DNA of 15,428 nucleotides from JBMNUL01 sp050946255 (GCA_050946255.1 JBMNUL010000052.1:1-15428), one strand, 5' to 3'. Positions 1-7,926 are shown, numbered from the stretch's first letter. Notes: generated from the letters alone by a model not told the origin. Numbers and translations are program-made.

Positions 1-1
1 C

Positions 2-124
2 GCCGAGGTCGAGACCAACATGTCGCATGCCGCAACTGGAAACGACGTGCACGGAATGGTGCACAGAGCCGAGCAGTACAAGGATGTGCACAAGGCCATC
101 AAGGACTTGGGGATAAGGGTCTAG
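2..124 (+). CDS. C-terminal end of an unidentified protein (partial)
   Basis: An open frame runs in from the left edge (first full codon at base 2) and ends with TAG at 122-124, giving 40 residues. It reads AEVETNMSHAATGNDVHGMV near the start and closes with DVHKAIKDLGIRV. The composition is protein-like, with alternating charged and hydrophobic residues and a plausible last helix and strand. The ending loosely resembles the last helix-strand of ACT-type regulatory domains, but that is a weak impression and I do not assign a function. It is the only plus-strand gene and converges on the minus-strand steB-like gene. Its stop codon is the first three bases of a tandem repeat. The rest of the gene lies outside the window. 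Confidence 0.6.
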   Translation, partial: AEVETNMSHAATGNDVHGMVHRAEQYKDVHKAIKDLGIRV

Positions 125-225
125 CAGCCGTCACCCACACGGCAACATCAAAGTCTTCCCACCGGATGCGGTATAGCAGCCGTCACCCACATGGCAACAT
201 CTGAGCCTTCCCACCGGATGAAGTC
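122..225. repeat. Two tandem copies of a 52-base unit between convergent genes
   Basis: Bases 122-173 and 174-225 are head-to-tail copies. The first 47 bases of each (122-168 and 174-220) differ at only four positions (140/192, 150/202, 151/203, 154/206), and the last five bases differ. Each copy contains CCGT, a seven-base CACCCAC loop, then ACGG or ATGG. The C-to-T change in copy 2 turns a G-C pair into G-U, so the small stem survives in RNA read from the plus strand. Each copy also has CATC and GATG 15 bases apart. The first copy begins at the stop codon of the upstream gene. I do not recognise the family. It could be a repeated transcript-end structure or a small dispersed repeat. Confidence 0.85.
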
Positions 226-229
226 TGAC

Positions 230-260
230 GGACGTCCCTCCGCCCCCGGTTTGGACGTCC
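230..260 (-). terminator. Possible transcript-end hairpin after the steB-like gene
   Basis: The two GGACGTCC palindromes (230-237 and 253-260) can pair with each other in RNA from either strand, giving an 8-bp GC-rich stem with a 15-base loop. It starts 14 bases after the stop codon of the minus-strand gene and lies between convergent genes, where a bidirectional terminator would be expected. There is no run of T on either side, so it is not a textbook intrinsic terminator. Confidence 0.35.
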
Positions 261-275
261 TGCCGCCCCCGGGTT
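230..275. repeat. Two tandem copies of a 23-base unit starting with GGACGTCC
   Basis: Bases 230-252 and 253-275 are adjacent copies matching at 20 of 23 positions. Each starts with the perfect palindrome GGACGTCC and continues with a C-rich stretch (CGCCCCCGG). The second copy runs into the stop codon of the minus-strand gene (TAA at 276-274). Confidence 0.8.
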
Positions 276-1311
276 ACAACGACGGGAACCAGAACGACGA
301 GTCCCTGTCAGGGCCGTAGACACCGGATTTCCCGCTGGAGAGCAACGAGATTATCGAGTACCTGCCCATATTGCCGGAATAGGAGCTGACCCCGGCCACC
401 TGCCTGGACGACGCCTCTTCCATAAGGTCCGAGCTCATCTCCGAATCTTGGGTGAACACGACGTGCACGGACTTGTCCTTGAAATATGTGCCGATCCTAA
501 CGCCCATTTCATCGGCGACGTAGTTCACGGTAGAAGAGGATGAGCTAGAATCCGTGCTCCCAGAATCTGTCGAGCTGCTCCCAGAGGAAGAGTCCTGGCT
601 GGAGGAGTCGCTAGAACTTCCAGAAGAAGTGCTGGTTGTCTCCTGGTTGACCATGAGGTCGACATATCCATCTATAGAATCTGGGACGTTAGACGAGTTC
701 TCTATCGTGATGACCCCATTTTGAAGGAGCGCCGCGGTAACCGGGTAGGCATCCTTGTCGCTATCTGACATCTGGTCGGCAGACTCGAGCGACCCACCGT
801 CGAAAACGGTGTTTTCCTGATCGCCCTTGGTCCATTCGTCCACAAGTGCGCTGGCGAGGACATCCATATAATCCTGACCGTCCTCAGCCGGAAGTACCTT
901 CTGAAGCGACTTGAGAATGCTGGAATTTCCGGTGCCTAGGGCCTCCTCGCTGACCCTCACGATCACATATCTCCCTCCAGCGGCCTCGACGTATCCGGCA
1001 ACCTCCTTGGAGATGTTGTCCTGGTCGCTCGAGACCCCTGCGAAGATCAAGATGTCCTTGTCCTCGAGCTTCGACTCCTCCCATTGGGAAATGAAAGTCC
1101 CGGACAGCGAGGAATACTGGTCTCCTATGAGTTCCAGCTTGCTGTTCTGATCTGACAGGTCGGAGTACTTATCGGACAAGGAGTCCACCAAGTCCGATGT
1201 CGTCGTGCTGAGAAGACCGCTGCCTCCGATTGCGGTTCCCAAGATCATGCCGACTGCCAAGGCTAGAAACACCGCGCAAATCGACACGAGATGGTATTTG
1301 AAGCTGTACAC
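274..1311 (-). CDS. steB: SteB/MctB-family envelope protein (annotated elsewhere as copper transporter)
   Basis: 345 residues starting at GTG (1311-1309) behind a strong GGGAGGAGGA ribosome site six bases upstream. Residues 1-7 are short and basic and are followed by one membrane segment (about 8-29). A predicted coiled stretch (about 38-70) and a mixed alpha/beta domain outside the membrane come next. A Ser-rich low-complexity insert covers about residues 225-260. This layout matches the MctB family. The mycobacterial member (Rv1698) was described as a copper channel, while the corynebacterial relative SteB works with SteA in cell separation. The gene directly follows steA, as in those genomes, with a 126-base gap. 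It has one Cys (in the membrane segment) and two His, so there is no visible copper-binding cluster. I infer an envelope or cytokinesis role; copper transport is not supported by the sequence. Confidence 0.85.
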   Translation of the reverse strand: MYSFKYHLVSICAVFLALAVGMILGTAIGGSGLLSTTTSDLVDSLSDKYSDLSDQNSKLELIGDQYSSLSGTFISQWEESKLEDKDILIFAGVSSDQDNISKEVAGYVEAAGGRYVIVRVSEEALGTGNSSILKSLQKVLPAEDGQDYMDVLASALVDEWTKGDQENTVFDGGSLESADQMSDSDKDAYPVTAALLQNGVITIENSSNVPDSIDGYVDLMVNQETTSTSSGSSSDSSSQDSSSGSSSTDSGSTDSSSSSSTVNYVADEMGVRIGTYFKDKSVHVVFTQDSEMSSDLMEEASSRQVAGVSSYSGNMGRYSIISLLSSGKSGVYGPDRDSSFWFPSL

Positions 1312-1333
1312 TGGCGGTCCTCCTCCCTGCTAT

Positions 1334-1409
1334 CGAATTTTCCAGCCTCGACCAGAGCCCGGCCGAAAGCTGCAACGTAGACTGGAATTTTCGGGCATCA
1401 CATCGGGCA
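1334..1409. other. Repeats in the steA-steB gap
   Basis: The 126-base gap contains an imperfect inverted repeat (CGAATTTTCCAG at 1334-1345 against CTGGAATTTTCG at 1381-1392, 10 of 12 positions pairing). It also contains a direct repeat of TCGGGCA at 1391-1397 and 1403-1409 (12-base period, about one helical turn). This may be a regulator site or leader structure for the downstream steB-like gene. I see no convincing -35/-10 pair. Confidence 0.35.
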
Positions 1410-1437
1410 CTTCGAATGATATTAGCCTTTCTACCTA

Positions 1438-2559
1438 TTAAAATCCCAGAGTTGTCCTGAGCGTCAGCCACACGACTATGAGCGTGTTCCTGAGAGGCTC
1501 GGATATGAAAACAGCGACCAGAATTGCAATCAAGGCGCAGAGAATGACCAGCAGCACGTATTTCCCCGGCGGAGATGGCCTGTAGAGCTTGCTCACGCCC
1601 TTGGCGTCCACCAGCTTCGTGCCGACGAGCAGCCGCACGAGAAAAGTGGAGGCCATCCCCTTCCTGTTCTTCTCCATGTACTCTATGAGGTTGGAGTGCG
1701 TGCCCACCGCGACGATGAGGTCGGCGTCGTTTTCCCACGCCAGCAACATCGCGAGGTCCTCGCTCGTCGCCGATACGGACCATACCTTCCACTCGACCCC
1801 CAGCGAATCCAATCTCTCGCCCGATGGGCACTCGCCGTTCTCATAAGCATGGGCGATTATCTCGGCTCCGCATTTCAAGGTGTTGTCGGTCACCGAGTCC
1901 ATGTCCCCGACGATGATGTCGGGCGAGAGCCCGGCGTCCAGGAGGGCATCGGCGGCACCATCCACCGCGATGATCGCGGGTTTGACCTCGCTGATGTAGG
2001 ACCTGAGCGTGATCAGGTCCTCCTTGTAGTCTGGTCCCCTGACGACAACCAGAACCTGTTTCCCACTGATCTTGGTATCGATCTTCGGAGGGTTGGAGTT
2101 GTAGACTATCCTACCCTTGTCACGCTTGAGATACTCGGCGGTGTTGACGACGAACTCCTCGAGGTTCTCGCCCATCTTCCCTCGGGCGGCCTCGTTCCTC
2201 TCTTCCAGATACTCCCTAGTGAGGAGCTTGCCGGAGGCCACGATCTCTTCGCCCTTGTAGATGTCGGCCCCATCGATCTTCACGGTTTCCCCGTCCTCGA
2301 GCTTCTCGAAGATGTCGGGTCCAACGGAGTCGATGACGGGAACCTTCGCATCCAAGAGCATCTCTGGGGCAGAGTTGGGGTAGTTCCCCGTGGCAGATAC
2401 CGCGGCATTGACCACGGCCTTGACCCCCGCATCCAAGAGCCCTTCCGCCGAGACCCTGTCGATGTCCTCGTGATCGATCACCGCAATCTCACCAGGAAGC
2501 AAAGATGGAACGAGCTGCTTCGTCTTCTTCCCCAGCCGGACATTCCCCGTGATGGTCAT
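1438..2559 (-). CDS. steA: SteA-like cytokinesis protein with thiamin-pyrophosphokinase-like fold
   Basis: 373 residues from ATG at 2559-2557, which overlaps the recN stop (ATGA, 4 bases), so translation is probably coupled. The N-terminal half is a Rossmann-like region. The middle resembles the catalytic domain of thiamin pyrophosphokinase, with VDGAADALLDAGLSPDIIVGDMDSVTD around residues 199-225, split here as VDGAADALLDAG and IIVGDMDSVTD. A C-terminal membrane segment lies at about 334-353, followed by a second hydrophobic stretch to the end. This is the arrangement of corynebacterial SteA (Rv1697 family), which acts with SteB in daughter-cell separation and in peptidoglycan hydrolase control. 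The TPK-like domain is not expected to make thiamin diphosphate here, because the protein is membrane-anchored and lies among envelope and repair genes. That last point is inferred. Confidence 0.87.
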   Translation of the reverse strand: MTITGNVRLGKKTKQLVPSLLPGEIAVIDHEDIDRVSAEGLLDAGVKAVVNAAVSATGNYPNSAPEMLLDAKVPVIDSVGPDIFEKLEDGETVKIDGADIYKGEEIVASGKLLTREYLEERNEAARGKMGENLEEFVVNTAEYLKRDKGRIVYNSNPPKIDTKISGKQVLVVVRGPDYKEDLITLRSYISEVKPAIIAVDGAADALLDAGLSPDIIVGDMDSVTDNTLKCGAEIIAHAYENGECPSGERLDSLGVEWKVWSVSATSEDLAMLLAWENDADLIVAVGTHSNLIEYMEKNRKGMASTFLVRLLVGTKLVDAKGVSKLYRPSPPGKYVLLVILCALIAILVAVFISEPLRNTLIVVWLTLRTTLGF

Positions 2560-4220
2560 GAGCGGCTCCCCAGGAGGTTCCGCGCATGCTGGAGGGCGAC
2601 CTCGTCGGAAGTTCCAGAGAGCATCCGGGCAATCTCGGCAACTCGGTCCTCGCCCTCGATCTTCGAGATGCGAGTGGATGCACCGGCGCCGTTCGAGCTC
2701 TTCTCCACCAGCAGGTGGTTGTCGGCAACTGCCGCCACCTGTGCGAGATGCGTGACCACGATCACCTGCTGTCTCTCCGCGAGCTTCGACAGCCTTGCGG
2801 CGACAGCCTGGGCGGTTATCCCGCCGATACCGGCGTCCACCTCATCGAACACGAGGGTCGTGCATGAGTTGGATTGTCCGAGCAGGCACTCCAGCGATAG
2901 CATGATGCGCGACAGCTCACCGCCACTGGCAATCTTGGAGAGGGGGCGCGGCGAGATGTTCTCAGCAGGCGCGTACATGAGCTCGTATCTCCTGGAACCG
3001 TTGGAGTTCCAAGATTCGAATTCCAGCTTCTCCTCGCGTAACTCGAAGACAGCTCCCTGCATCGCGAGCTCGGAGACGTCCTCCGAGATCAGCGGGCAAA
3101 GCTTGGAGGCGGCTTCTGTCCTTGCCTTGGCGAGGTCCAACGCTGCAGATTCCAGACTCGAACGCGCGGCATCGCTCTCTCGCTGAAGTCGCTCTATTCG
3201 CTCGGGCCCCTCCTCGGACATCTCCACGAGTTCCCCGGCCTCGCGCCACTGTTCCAGCATCGTCTCGTAGGTCGGGCCGAACTTCCTGACCAGACCATCT
3301 AGCTCTCCGAGCCTGTCGAGGGTTTCCTGCAGGGCTTCCGGATCGAACTCGACGCTGTCGCGGTATTCTCTGAGCTCGTTCGCAATGTCCTCGAGGTCGG
3401 CAACGGACCCTTCTATCCTTTCCTCGATATCGTCGAGCCTCTTGTCTGTGCCGGAGACATGCTCCAGATAGGAAAGAGCCCCGGAAAGCGAGTCCAAGGT
3501 CTTGCCCTCTCCCCTGATCATCTCCAGAGATTCGGAGGCAGCCTCCGCGAGCTGTTCTCCGTTGCGCAAGATTGGAACCCTTGCCTCGAGATCGTCTCGT
3601 TCCGTTTCTCCGGGGTTGACGGGATCAATCTGACTCAACAGGAATCTGGCCTGCTGCAGTTTGAAGTCTGAGGTCTTGGCAGATTCCACAGCATCGTCTA
3701 GCTCCGACTTGCAATGTCGGTACTCTTCCAATGCCTCCCGGTAGACTTTCAACGGTTCCGATATTGTATCGGCGCCCCACTTGTCGATGTAACCGATGTG
3801 GTTCTGAGGTGAGAGAAGAGCCTGATGCTCGTGCTGCCCGTGAAGCTCCACAAGTGGGCCTATCGTGTCCGAGAGCCCCCTCACGGTCACCATTCCATCG
3901 TTCACATAGCATTTTGAATGCCCGTTCCTGGGAAGAACCCTCTTGACGAGAACCTGGTCGGAATCCAGCTCGAATCCCCGCTCCCGCATTGACTCGATCG
4001 TGGGGTCGTCCACCTCGAACACGGCTTCCACCGTGGTCTCATCCGACCCGTCTCTCACAATCGTGCTGTCTCCCCTCGCCCCGATGGCGAGCTTGATGGC
4101 GTTGAGAAGTGCGGTCTTCCCGGCACCTGTCTCGCCGGTGAGCACCGTCAGGCCTTTGGAGAAGCCCATCACCGCCTCGTCGATCAAGGCGAGGTTCCTC
4201 ACCCTTAGTTCCTCAATCAT
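2556..4220 (-). CDS. recN: DNA repair ATPase RecN
   Basis: 554 residues, the usual length for RecN, an SMC-like ATPase that acts early in recombinational repair of double-strand breaks. Walker A is GETGAGKT at residues 29-36. A long charged coiled-coil middle follows, then the ABC signature in IASGGELSRIM and Walker B in TLVFDEVDAGIGG near the C-terminus, ending in the switch region VTHLAQVAAVADNH. I start at MIEELRVRN (ATG 4220-4218). An in-frame ATG 25 codons upstream (4295) would add a peptide with no family match and lie deep inside nadK. With the chosen start the gene overlaps the end of nadK by 8 bases. A weak GGTGG serves as ribosome site. The stop overlaps the steA start. The order nadK-recN-steA is the classic actinobacterial one. 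Confidence 0.97.
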   Translation of the reverse strand: MIEELRVRNLALIDEAVMGFSKGLTVLTGETGAGKTALLNAIKLAIGARGDSTIVRDGSDETTVEAVFEVDDPTIESMRERGFELDSDQVLVKRVLPRNGHSKCYVNDGMVTVRGLSDTIGPLVELHGQHEHQALLSPQNHIGYIDKWGADTISEPLKVYREALEEYRHCKSELDDAVESAKTSDFKLQQARFLLSQIDPVNPGETERDDLEARVPILRNGEQLAEAASESLEMIRGEGKTLDSLSGALSYLEHVSGTDKRLDDIEERIEGSVADLEDIANELREYRDSVEFDPEALQETLDRLGELDGLVRKFGPTYETMLEQWREAGELVEMSEEGPERIERLQRESDAARSSLESAALDLAKARTEAASKLCPLISEDVSELAMQGAVFELREEKLEFESWNSNGSRRYELMYAPAENISPRPLSKIASGGELSRIMLSLECLLGQSNSCTTLVFDEVDAGIGGITAQAVAARLSKLAERQQVIVVTHLAQVAAVADNHLLVEKSSNGAGASTRISKIEGEDRVAEIARMLSGTSDEVALQHARNLLGSRS

Positions 4221-5070
4221 TTGTACCACCGAAGAAAGCCCTCGACGCCGCACGGGTGAATCCCGGAACGTTGTACTTGAGCAAGGTAATCGCATCCTTG
4301 CGAACCGTTGCCACTATGCTCTTCGGGCTTTTCTGCACCCTGACAAGATTGCCGTCGATGAACACAGAGCAATCCTTGCCGCTGGTCTCCTCTGGGAGGA
4401 TGCAGACTGTCTCGTCCTCACCGGTGACGAGGGCACGCGAAATCAGGGAATGGGGAGCAAGGGCCACCACGACCATGCAGGAAAGGGTCGGCGAGAGTAT
4501 GGGGCCACCAGCGGAAAGCGAGTAGGCAGTCGACCCCGATGGAGATGAGACGATGGCGCCATCTGCCCTGATGCTCGAGAGCAGGTCCCCGTCAATGGTG
4601 ATGTCGAAGTTTATCATCTTGCCAGTGATGCCCCTGGTGATGGCGACCTCGTTAAGGGCCGTGTAGTGCATGGTGGTTCCATCGTAGTTCTCGAGTGTGA
4701 TGTTGAGAGCGCAGCGGACCTCCTCATCGAGTTTGTGGTTGAGTGCCGCCTGAACCGCCTCGAACATCGAATCTGGAGTCGCACCGGTTAGAAATCCCAG
4801 ATGCCCGAAATTGAACCCCAGAACCGGGGCAGGATGATCGAATACCAATTGGGCGCTGGACATCAGAGTTCCGTCTCCACCAAGGGAGCAAACCAGTTCC
4901 ACGCCTTCGATTGCGGACTTCGCCCTGTCGGTGACGAGACCATTGACGAAGATATCGTTTGCGTTGATCATCGAGGACTCCACGCCTTTGGCCTCGAGCC
5001 ACTTCTGCAGCTCGACAGATTTCCTAGACGCGTTCTCCTTGCCGGAGTTCACGACAATCAGGACCTTCAT
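4213..5070 (-). CDS. nadK: NAD kinase
   Basis: 285 residues. It phosphorylates NAD to NADP in the cytosol using ATP or polyphosphate. The signature GGDGT is at residues 64-68 (LVCSLGGDGTLM). The NE motif of the second conserved block is in ALNEVAI (N140, E141). The SPSGSTAYSLSAGGP block of NAD kinases is also present. I start at MKVLIVVNSG (ATG 5070-5068), one base after the tlyA stop, with GGGTGA as ribosome site. An ATG seven codons upstream (5091) lies inside tlyA and would displace that site from its normal spacing. The end overlaps recN by 8 bases. This tight tlyA-nadK-recN packing indicates co-transcription. Confidence 0.96.
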   Translation of the reverse strand: MKVLIVVNSGKENASRKSVELQKWLEAKGVESSMINANDIFVNGLVTDRAKSAIEGVELVCSLGGDGTLMSSAQLVFDHPAPVLGFNFGHLGFLTGATPDSMFEAVQAALNHKLDEEVRCALNITLENYDGTTMHYTALNEVAITRGITGKMINFDITIDGDLLSSIRADGAIVSSPSGSTAYSLSAGGPILSPTLSCMVVVALAPHSLISRALVTGEDETVCILPEETSGKDCSVFIDGNLVRVQKSPKSIVATVRKDAITLLKYNVPGFTRAASRAFFGGTND

Positions 5071-5071
5071 A

Positions 5072-5908
5072 TCAATCACCCAGACTCTCATGCGCCTCGT
5101 TCACGATGCCCGCGATGTCAATACTAACATGCTTGCCGGGAAGCTCGAGGCCGTCATCTGTCGAGTCCGCACGCTTCCGCGCCAAGATGAAGAACTCGAG
5201 GTTGTGCCTCTTCTTGCCTGGGACCCTCGAGGGGCAGAGGTCCAGGACCTCGAACCCTCCGAGCTCCATGTTCCCAACCACTTTCTCGAGGACCTCGGTG
5301 TGCTCGGACGCAAGCCTCACGACGCCGCCTTCCTCGACACGCTCCCTCTCGATCTCGAACTGGGGCTTGACCATTATCAGCGCATGACCGGAATCGCGGA
5401 TCAATTCCAGGAATACCGGCAGGAGCGAGGTGAGCGAGATGAACAAGAGGTCGGCGACGAGCAGGTCGAAAGGACCTCCCACCTGTTCTGGGGCCACGGA
5501 TTTGATGTTCGTCCTCTCGTAGAGGGAGACGCGCGGGTCGTTTCTGAGCGACCATGCGAAGTCGGCATATCCCACATCCACAGCGGCGACCCTGGAGGCA
5601 CCGTGCTGGAGCAGGCAATCTGTGAAGCCACCGCTTGAGGCCCCAACGTCTATGCAGTTCATGCCCGATGGGTCGAACCCGGTCTGCTCCAGGGCGCTCT
5701 CGAGCTTGTCCCCTCCTCTGGAGACAAACCTCGGGCGGCTCTTGACGTTGAGCTCGATATCTGGGGAGACCTTCTGAGATGGGGCGGTCACGTGAACATC
5801 TCCACTCGAGACCTCACCGGCAAAGCACGCACGCCTAGCCTCGTCGACGCTGTCGAAGAGACCTCTCGATACGAGCAGTTCGTCGATTCGGATCTTTCCC
5901 CGAGCCAT
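5072..5908 (-). CDS. tlyA: TlyA-family 16S/23S rRNA 2'-O-methyltransferase
   Basis: 278 residues. An N-terminal S4 RNA-binding domain (about 1-62, beginning RIDELLVSRGLFDS) is followed by an FtsJ-like SAM methyltransferase domain. Visible motifs are SRGGDKL with K68, the SAM loop IDVGASSGGFTD at about 86-97, VADLLFISL (D153), VKPQFE (K181) and RHNLEFF near residue 230 for the last catalytic Glu. These fit the K-D-K-E tetrad of the family. In mycobacteria TlyA methylates cytidines in both ribosomal subunits, and its loss gives capreomycin resistance; the historical 'hemolysin A' name comes from heterologous expression. Start is ATG 5908-5906 with AGGTGG upstream. The stop lies one base before the nadK start, and dxs ends 26 bases upstream. 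Confidence 0.95.
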   Translation of the reverse strand: MARGKIRIDELLVSRGLFDSVDEARRACFAGEVSSGDVHVTAPSQKVSPDIELNVKSRPRFVSRGGDKLESALEQTGFDPSGMNCIDVGASSGGFTDCLLQHGASRVAAVDVGYADFAWSLRNDPRVSLYERTNIKSVAPEQVGGPFDLLVADLLFISLTSLLPVFLELIRDSGHALIMVKPQFEIERERVEEGGVVRLASEHTEVLEKVVGNMELGGFEVLDLCPSRVPGKKRHNLEFFILARKRADSTDDGLELPGKHVSIDIAGIVNEAHESLGD

Positions 5909-5934
5909 CTGGGACCACCTAGGACAAGATGAGG

Positions 5935-7902
5935 CTACTGCCCCTTGAAATCCAGCTTGTCGAGAACCTGCTTCACGATGGTATCCGGGTTGAGGCCAAG
6001 CTCATCGAAGAGCTCGTCCTCAGAACCGTGCTGCACGAAGACGTCTGGGATTCCAAGCCTGAGCAGTTTGGGATGAGAGCCTTCGAGATCTGACAGGAAA
6101 TCGGCCATCTCCTCCAGAACCGCATCGGCAAATCCGCCCTTTATCGTGCCGTCCTCAATGGTCACGACAAGCTTGGTGCCACACGCGCTCTTGATCGCAT
6201 CTCTGTCCACAGGCTTGACCCACCGCATGTCGTAAATCTGGCAGCTGATCCCAAGCTCCTCGAGCTTGTCAGCCGTATCGGTGGCAAGCCTCACCATGCG
6301 CCCAACCGCCAGGAAGGCAACATCAGTGCCATGGCGGACCTCGAGCGCCTTGGCATATGGCCAGGGCTCCTCGTCTCCAGTTGGCTCGTATTTATATCTG
6401 GAACGTCTGGGGTACCTAATCGCAACCGGCCCCTCGATCTCGTTGATCGCGGCCTTGAATGCCCCGGCTATCTCGCTGGTCCTCGAAGGTGCCAGTATCG
6501 TCATGTTGGGAATCATCCTGAGATAGGCAATGTCGAAGAGGCCATGATGGGTCGAGCCATCATGGCCGACTATCCCGGCCCTGTCGATGCAGAACACCAC
6601 GTGAAGGTTCTGAAGGGCCACGTTTGTGACGATCTGATCGAATCCCCTCTGCAGGAACGTGGAGTAAATGGCCACTATTGGAATCTTCCCGCCTATCGCA
6701 AGCCCGCTCGCGAGAGTGACCGCATGCTCCTCGGCTATTCCCACGTCGAAGAATCTCCTGGGGAACTCCAAGCCGAAGTCCTTGAGGCCGGTGCCATCCT
6801 CCATCGCCGCGGTGATCGCCACTATGTTGGGGTTTCGCCTGCCCTCGATTCTCATGAGCTTGGAGAACACCTTCGTGAATCCCGAAGATCCGGAAACCTT
6901 GCCGATCTCACCAGTCTCGATGTCGAAAGACGGCACGCTGTGGAACTTGGAAGGGCTCTTCTCGGCGGGAGGGTAGCCCTTGCCCTTCTTGGTGACTGCA
7001 TGGATGAGAATTGGGCCCGGCTGCTCCTTGGCCGCCAGAATCGCTTCCTCAACATCTGGAATGCTGTGCCCGTCGATTGGACCAATATAGGTTATCCCCA
7101 TGTCCTCGAACAGAGTGCCTCCCACGAGCATCCTCTTCACAGAATCCTTTGCGCGCTCGCCCATGTCCATGGCGAACCTTCCAATGTCGCCAAGGGAGTA
7201 GAAGTGGCTCTCGACCTTGTCCCTGGTCTTCAAATAGTTCTCGGAAAGCCTGATCTTTCCAAGATACAAGGCCATGGCCCCCACGTTTTTAGAGATAGAC
7301 ATCTCGTTGTCGTTCAAGACGATGATCAGGTTCCTCTTGAGCTGCCCGATGTGGTTCAGGGCCTCAAATGCCATGCCTCCGGAAATCGAGGCATCGCCGA
7401 TCAAAACGGCAACTTCTCCCTTGTCCCCGTTGAGCTCCTTGGCCAGAAGGACCCCGAGGCCGGTTGAGAGCGAATCCGACGCGTGACCAGAATCGTGCAC
7501 GTCGTATTTGCTCTCCTCCCTCCTTGGAAATCCGGCGATTCCCCCATATTGGCGCAAGGTCGAGAACTTGTTGAATCTGCCGGTCAAGAGCTTGTGCGCG
7601 AGAGCTTGATGCCCCACGTCGTAAACGATCCTGTCGTTGTCGTTGGAAAGGACCCTGTTCAAGGCGATTATCAGCTCAACCGCACCCAGGCTAGAGGCAA
7701 GGTGACCTCCGTTTTGCGACACCACCGAAAGAATCGTTGCCCTGATCTCAGTGGCAAGCTGGTCTAACTCAGAATATGAAAGTCTTCTCAGGTCTTTTGG
7801 GGACTCGATCTGAGATAGTATGAATCCGTTCTCGTTGGATGAGTCAAGGGCAAATCCTTTCCCAACAAGACCCCCATCCGGATTTCTCAGATTTTCATCC
7901 AT
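5935..7902 (-). CDS. dxs: 1-deoxy-D-xylulose-5-phosphate synthase
   Basis: 655 residues. This thiamin-diphosphate enzyme condenses pyruvate and glyceraldehyde 3-phosphate, the first step of the MEP route to isoprenoids. Visible motifs are GGHLASSLG, YDVGHQALAHK, the ThDP/Mg loop IGDASISGGMAFEALN, VTKKGKGYPPAE, the catalytic-Glu block VGIAEEHAV (commonly EQH in relatives) and DRAGIVGHDGSTHHG, followed by the transketolase C-terminal domain. The start ATG (7902-7900) gives about 28 residues before the usual N-terminus (ILSQIESPKDLRRLS). No ATG, GTG or TTG occurs in frame within that extension, so the extension is probably real. A 291-base gap with promoter-like sequence lies upstream, so dxs probably begins a transcript that continues through tlyA-nadK-recN-steA. 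Confidence 0.98.
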   Translation of the reverse strand: MDENLRNPDGGLVGKGFALDSSNENGFILSQIESPKDLRRLSYSELDQLATEIRATILSVVSQNGGHLASSLGAVELIIALNRVLSNDNDRIVYDVGHQALAHKLLTGRFNKFSTLRQYGGIAGFPRREESKYDVHDSGHASDSLSTGLGVLLAKELNGDKGEVAVLIGDASISGGMAFEALNHIGQLKRNLIIVLNDNEMSISKNVGAMALYLGKIRLSENYLKTRDKVESHFYSLGDIGRFAMDMGERAKDSVKRMLVGGTLFEDMGITYIGPIDGHSIPDVEEAILAAKEQPGPILIHAVTKKGKGYPPAEKSPSKFHSVPSFDIETGEIGKVSGSSGFTKVFSKLMRIEGRRNPNIVAITAAMEDGTGLKDFGLEFPRRFFDVGIAEEHAVTLASGLAIGGKIPIVAIYSTFLQRGFDQIVTNVALQNLHVVFCIDRAGIVGHDGSTHHGLFDIAYLRMIPNMTILAPSRTSEIAGAFKAAINEIEGPVAIRYPRRSRYKYEPTGDEEPWPYAKALEVRHGTDVAFLAVGRMVRLATDTADKLEELGISCQIYDMRWVKPVDRDAIKSACGTKLVVTIEDGTIKGGFADAVLEEMADFLSDLEGSHPKLLRLGIPDVFVQHGSEDELFDELGLNPDTIVKQVLDKLDFKGQ

Positions 7903-7926
7903 GTATTACCGCCATCCAAATAGCCC

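Noticed and set aside
122..225. CRISPR-like array from the repeated unit
   Set aside because: There are only two copies, they are directly adjacent with no spacers of equal length, and there are no cas genes.
274..1311. Copper transport function for the MctB-family protein
   Set aside because: There is no Cys/Met/His cluster and the context is steA and division/repair genes. The family name alone is weak evidence.
1696..3186. A 496-codon plus-strand open frame opposite steA and recN
   Set aside because: It has no recognisable domain, lies entirely opposite two well-identified genes and is explained by the GC-rich codon usage of the minus strand. The same applies to the plus-strand frames at 6331-7467 and 11852-12985.
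4221..4295. A 25-codon upstream extension of RecN
   Set aside because: It lies within nadK, has no family resemblance, and MIEELRVRNLALID is the standard RecN beginning.
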